15,579 nucleotides of DNA from an uncultured Treponema sp. (GTDB lineage: Bacteria > Spirochaetota > Spirochaetia > Treponematales > Treponemataceae): contig CAJOQA010000226.1 of assembly GCA_905236465.1 (NCBI GenBank), positions 1 to 15,579 on the forward strand. Reading direction: 5' to 3'. A model generated the notes under the pieces. It did no database searches. It worked only from the letters and a program-made list of their open reading frames with translations, and was not told the DNA's origin. Every line of letters starts with the position of its first letter. The stretch's first letter is position 1. Both the position numbers and the translations under genes were made by a program. Positions 12,562 through 15,579 of this stretch are shown piece by piece.

Positions 12562-13559
12562 AGGACCTCCTGCAAACAAATTCTTTTTAGGAAAATAGCG
12601 ATCAGGATTAAAATGCCGGCTATGAAAATAAAGACAGAATTGTATTTTTTATCAGTATTCTTTATCTGATAGCTTTGCACAACGCCTTCATTCTTGCTAA
12701 CAGAATCCAAGGCTTGTATAAGTGAAGACATATTTTCTATTTGAAAAAACTTTCCGTTAGCTTCAAGGGCTATTTGTGCAACTGCCGCGCTGTCATAATG
12801 GGATTCCAAAAAACCAGAATAAACCCGTCCAGTTTTTGGGTCAACATATTCAAGCGGAACTGTATCATTAGTGCCAAGCCCTAATATGTAAAGAGATATA
12901 TTCTTTTCTTTAGCAAGGTGGGCTGCGGTAAAGGGGTGGATTGCCCCGTAATTGTTTTCTCCGTCAGTAATAAGAACTATAGTTTTTTTAGGGGCCGATG
13001 AAGATTCAAGATGGAATATGGCGCAGCTTAATCCGATTCCAATTGCAGTTCCATCTCCTAATTCACCAACCACAATGCTGTCCAATTTGTTAAGAAAAAG
13101 ACTTCGGTCAATAGTTGGAGGTACAACTAAGGCCGCATCCCTTGCCATTTCCACTAAACCAACAGAGGCACCCGTATTATTCTGCACAAGCATTCGTATT
13201 GCCTGCTTAGCAGCCTGTATACGGTTTCCCGTCCCTATATCCTGAGCTGCCATAGAAGGACTTGTGTCTAAAACAAAAAGAATATCAGAGCCCCTAGAAG
13301 AATATACCTTTTCCTGATGGTGCACCACAGGTTCTGCTGCTGCTATTATAGCAAAAACAAAGGCAAGAAGGGCTAGGAGTGTCACCAAAACAGAGACAAA
13401 GTACCTAAGATTTTTCTTCCAAGAAAAATACTTTCCGTGCCAGTCACCTAAAACAAGAGGCAGGGTAAGGGGCACGAAAATTTTTAGAGCCCTAAGAAAA
13501 AACAATATAGGCAAGAGTAGAAGCCACAAAAAAGCGGCAGGGTTTTCAAATGCTATCAT
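12558..13559 (-). CDS. batA: BatA-type membrane VWA protein
   Basis: A 333-residue protein with the BatA layout: two N-terminal helices (about 9-28 and 53-75) with a basic cytosolic loop between them, a periplasmic von Willebrand A domain, and a C-terminal helix (about 309-327). The metal-ion-dependent adhesion site is complete: DTSPS (Asp98, Ser100, Ser102), Thr171 in GDGTAIG, and Asp199 in TDGEN. It probably pairs with the BatB VWA domain and is worked on by MoxR. The ATG overlaps the stop of the upstream gene as ATGA, so it is translationally coupled; its own ribosome site is poor. Its stop overlaps the start of the BatB-BatC gene the same way, and its last codons carry that gene's AGGAGG. 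Confidence 0.92.
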   Translation of the reverse strand: MIAFENPAAFLWLLLLPILFFLRALKIFVPLTLPLVLGDWHGKYFSWKKNLRYFVSVLVTLLALLAFVFAIIAAAEPVVHHQEKVYSSRGSDILFVLDTSPSMAAQDIGTGNRIQAAKQAIRMLVQNNTGASVGLVEMARDAALVVPPTIDRSLFLNKLDSIVVGELGDGTAIGIGLSCAIFHLESSSAPKKTIVLITDGENNYGAIHPFTAAHLAKEKNISLYILGLGTNDTVPLEYVDPKTGRVYSGFLESHYDSAAVAQIALEANGKFFQIENMSSLIQALDSVSKNEGVVQSYQIKNTDKKYNSVFIFIAGILILIAIFLKRICLQEVL

Positions 13560-14596
13560 TCAAGCCCCCGTATACTATCAAGAGTCCAGTAAATAAGACT
13601 TTTCCGTTCCCCTGAAGAAAATGCTGCCAAATGGTCTTCCGCTGGTTCCAATTTTGAATCTATTGAATTTGCAGCAAAGCGGATATAGTCGGTTCTGGTA
13701 AACAAAGAAACAAGTGTCATAACTGCATTTTCCTGCTCATCACTTATGAGGTCTCCTGTAAGGTTTGAGATTACATCATATAGTCTGGAACTGGTAACAG
13801 ATGCAAAAGAAATTGAAAAGCGGGCGCTTAAGTAATGCTTTACGATTACCTGCCATTCATTTGCAAAGTCTGCATCGCCGCACTTTTTTTTCAGAAGTTT
13901 TTTTAGCTTTCTGCCCGCTGACCTAGAATTTTTTAGCAATTCCATGCTTTCGCTAAAATTTAAGAGGGCTTCAACTATGCGGGGAAAACGGGTTAACACA
14001 AAAATAATTGCGAAAAAGAAAAAGACCAGCAAGGCAATCAGTGACCAAACTACGTAATTTGTTCCTGGTAGCAAAAGAGGGGCAACAGGGGGCCGTACAG
14101 ACAAACTTCCCATCCGTTCAGAAATAGATGCAACAGCAAAAGGTTTTAGCGAAATTATATAGGAGGGAGCAGAAACTTCTTCTTCTATGCTTTTTTTATA
14201 GCTAATGCTTATAAGCTGATTTAAGTCAAATGGACTGATATCTATAACCCCTACAGTCCAAGCGACAAGGGAAAGAGAAAGGGTGTATGTCGTTCCAGAA
14301 TGGGAAAGAGAGACTGAGCGTACATCAAATTTTTCTTCAGGAGAAAAAAAAGGTAAAAACTTTGTAGTCAGTACTAATTTATTTTCTTTAATAAGATTTG
14401 GATCTATGCCAGAAAAAAAATCAATGGGGCTGTCAAAGGAATAAAGAAGCTCAACTGTGTCACCAACAAAAAATGTTTCTGGGACAAGTCGCTGGACAAC
14501 GGTATCTTCCAGCTCCTGACTAAAAGTTTTGCAAAGAGGCACAAGCAACAAAAGGGTAAAAAATAAAAGCCCTTGTAATTTTTTCAAACTTTTCAT
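13556..14596 (-). CDS. signal-peptide, single-TM protein of the Bat operon (DUF4381/BatD-like layout)
   Basis: 346 residues from my chosen start. A basic N-terminus and hydrophobic core (MKSLKK..., to about 26) form a signal peptide, cut probably near TFSQ. A beta-rich periplasmic domain runs to about 175, one helix spans about 181-203, and a basic helical cytosolic tail (about 204-346) follows. This position between DUF58 and BatA, and the layout with the tail segment HYLSARF...SRLYDVI, resemble DUF4381/BatD-like members of MoxR operons, but I do not recognise a defined family. The ATG at 14596 overlaps the DUF58 stop as ATGA and has AGGGAG upstream. The longer open frame to 14689 would bury the signal peptide behind 31 residues and overlap DUF58 by about 97 bp, so I rejected it. 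Confidence 0.78.
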   Translation of the reverse strand: MKSLKKLQGLLFFTLLLLVPLCKTFSQELEDTVVQRLVPETFFVGDTVELLYSFDSPIDFFSGIDPNLIKENKLVLTTKFLPFFSPEEKFDVRSVSLSHSGTTYTLSLSLVAWTVGVIDISPFDLNQLISISYKKSIEEEVSAPSYIISLKPFAVASISERMGSLSVRPPVAPLLLPGTNYVVWSLIALLVFFFFAIIFVLTRFPRIVEALLNFSESMELLKNSRSAGRKLKKLLKKKCGDADFANEWQVIVKHYLSARFSISFASVTSSRLYDVISNLTGDLISDEQENAVMTLVSLFTRTDYIRFAANSIDSKLEPAEDHLAAFSSGERKSLIYWTLDSIRGLE

Positions 14597-15468
14597 TGGA
14601 TCTCCCTGGAAGCAAAGAACCTGGTAAGCTCTACAACCGGTTCGCTGGAAGTTGAAATCTGCAAGGGGATTCCGCCCCTGCGCATACATTCATGCTTCCA
14701 AGTTTCAATGCGATGGTAGTTTGCATCGTTCCAAGCTGACTTAAACTTTGAGGATGAAGTTGGTAAAATCATTCTGATTCCGCTTTCTGGGTCAGTAAAG
14801 GGAACAGCCCCCGCCTCTGGTAAGCGTTCATCTACAGTGTCGCTTATGCAAACTGCAACTACATCATTCTTTTGTCCAAGCCTGCCAAAGGGCTCTAGCC
14901 AGGCTGATGTGCGAAAGTCAGAAAAAATCATTACAAGCGACCTTTTTTTTAGTAAGCGGTCAGCTCCAAGTATTGCATTGTCTAGGGCAGAACCTGTTTG
15001 CGTTCTAGAACAGGCCTTTTCATAGCGGGACAACAAAAGCTGGGCATGCTCAAAACCAGAAAGGGGCTTAGAGGAAAAGCGGATACCCCCGTCAAAAACA
15101 ACAGCCCCAACAGGATTTGCATTCTGGCAAGCTGCTAGGGTTAAAAGAGATGCACATTCAACGGCAGTTTGAATTTTTGTCCTCTTGCCTATTCCGCTTT
15201 TCATGGAAGCAGACACATCAAGAATAATAAAAACGTCAAGTTCCCGTTCTTCTTCAAAAGTCTTTACATAAGGACGCCCCATCCTAGCGGTTACGTTCCA
15301 GTCAATAGACCTTACGTCGTCTCCTGCAAAGTATTCGCGAACTCCGTTAAATTCAATTCCCTGCCCCTTATATAAAGACCTGAATGCACCGGACTTCATT
15401 CCCCTAGACAGGGAAAGTGCCTCTAAGTGCATAAGGCGGGCTTTATCTGCAATATACTTTTTATCCAT
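14593..15468 (-). CDS. DUF58 domain protein (MoxR partner)
   Basis: A 291-residue soluble protein with the DUF58 signature GIEFNGVREYFAGDDVRSID followed by WNVTARMGRPYVKTFEEERE (about 37-76), then a VWA-like fold. A metal-site motif DVSAS (Asp84, Ser86, Ser88) is present, with a possible second loop at TQTGSAL and a late acid in FSDF (Asp184). DUF58 proteins nearly always sit next to MoxR AAA+ ATPases and are thought to be recruited or remodelled by them; no reaction is established. The ATG lies 9 nt after the MoxR stop, with a weak AAGG spanning that stop. The gene ends in a 4-bp ATGA overlap with the next gene. Confidence 0.93.
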   Translation of the reverse strand: MDKKYIADKARLMHLEALSLSRGMKSGAFRSLYKGQGIEFNGVREYFAGDDVRSIDWNVTARMGRPYVKTFEEERELDVFIILDVSASMKSGIGKRTKIQTAVECASLLTLAACQNANPVGAVVFDGGIRFSSKPLSGFEHAQLLLSRYEKACSRTQTGSALDNAILGADRLLKKRSLVMIFSDFRTSAWLEPFGRLGQKNDVVAVCISDTVDERLPEAGAVPFTDPESGIRMILPTSSSKFKSAWNDANYHRIETWKHECMRRGGIPLQISTSSEPVVELTRFFASREIQ

Positions 15469-15477
15469 AACAAAACC

Positions 15478-15579
15478 TTATGGAAGAGGCATTAAGTCAA
15501 TAATTTTACTGATTAAATCATCGCTGGTAATGGAGTCCGCAGAAGCTTCGTAGCTTAGCACAAGACGGTGGCGGAGTAC
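15478..15579 (-). CDS. MoxR-family AAA+ ATPase, C-terminal end (5' part outside window)
   Basis: Only the last 33 residues are present: VLRHRLVLSYEASADSITSDDLISKIIDLMPLP. The run LRHRLVLSYEA, then a DDLI helix and a short terminal PLP, is the usual C-terminus of MoxR ATPases (lid/sensor 2 region). Its place directly before DUF58 supports the call. The Walker motifs are beyond the window edge and cannot be checked. The operon promoter must lie further upstream. Confidence 0.88.
   Translation of the reverse strand, partial: VLRHRLVLSYEASADSITSDDLISKIIDLMPLP

Noticed and set aside
12562..12579. Upstream ATG for the BatB-BatC fusion
   Set aside because: It adds MFAGGP with no ribosome site; the internal ATG follows AGGAGG and overlaps the BatA stop as at the other junctions.
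14521..14541. Lipobox in the signal peptide of the DUF4381-like protein (VPLC)
   Set aside because: The residue before Cys is Leu rather than Gly, Ala or Ser, and a type I cleavage site follows; not convincing as a lipoprotein.
14597..14689. 31-codon N-terminal extension of the signal-peptide protein
   Set aside because: It would overlap DUF58 by about 97 bp and place the signal peptide inside the chain; the ATG at 14596 with an ATGA overlap and AGGGAG is far better.

Overview
The window looks like chromosomal DNA from a spirochaete of the Treponema type. The reasons are the AT-rich sequence, frequent GTG and TTG starts, the dksA - infA - small dnaJ neighbourhood that I recall from Treponema genomes, and a MoxR/DUF58/Bat operon with spirochaete-like fusions. 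The genus is inferred from gene content; no marker such as rRNA is present. Coding density is very high: no gene-free stretch reaches 300 bases, and I see no RNA gene, CRISPR array, insertion sequence or phage gene.

Left part (1-4265). The 5' part of pyrE (minus strand; its 3' end is off the window) diverges from a membrane-anchored TPR protein followed by a membrane GGDEF diguanylate cyclase. The cyclase ends 3 bp from the convergent end of a DJ-1/PfpI - pncB pair (minus strand), a likely NAD-salvage/stress operon.

Middle (4266-9556). An overlapping divergent promoter region leads into a two-gene signalling operon. It encodes a response regulator built as receiver - STAS-like - receiver, then a soluble sensor-less hybrid histidine kinase (HisKA-HATPase-REC-REC-Hpt). 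A hairpin separates it from the convergent dksA-type gene. Then come infA (plus) and a small membrane-anchored J-domain protein (minus), whose 3' ends overlap by 20 bp, and an Smr-domain gene.

Right part (9569-15579, minus strand, transcribed right to left). This is a tightly packed operon: MoxR (only its C-terminal 33 residues are inside), DUF58, a signal-peptide/one-TM protein, BatA (VWA), a BatB-BatC fusion (VWA plus TPR) and a BatD-like protein with a BatE-type SH3 tail; Smr follows 12 nt later. Most junctions are ATGA overlaps. MoxR AAA+ ATPases with DUF58 and membrane VWA partners are thought to form chaperone-like complexes acting on envelope or periplasmic targets; 'aerotolerance' is the historical name and the role is unsettled.

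The two observations most worth following: (1) the BatB-BatC fusion has a complete lipoprotein signal peptide (KVKK, hydrophobic stretch, LTSC lipobox) at its junction, in the topology needed for signal peptidase II. A hairpin that masks a Shine-Dalgarno-like site and an ATA codon where a start would sit lie at the same place. This suggests either a self-splitting polyprotein or a recently fused gene pair. (2) Four genes (pyrE, the TPR gene, the response regulator and the J-protein) lack a Shine-Dalgarno site and have a sigma70-like promoter whose -10 box ends 6-8 nt before the ATG, so they are predicted to have leaderless mRNAs; infA and the DJ-1 gene have normal leaders with good ribosome sites.
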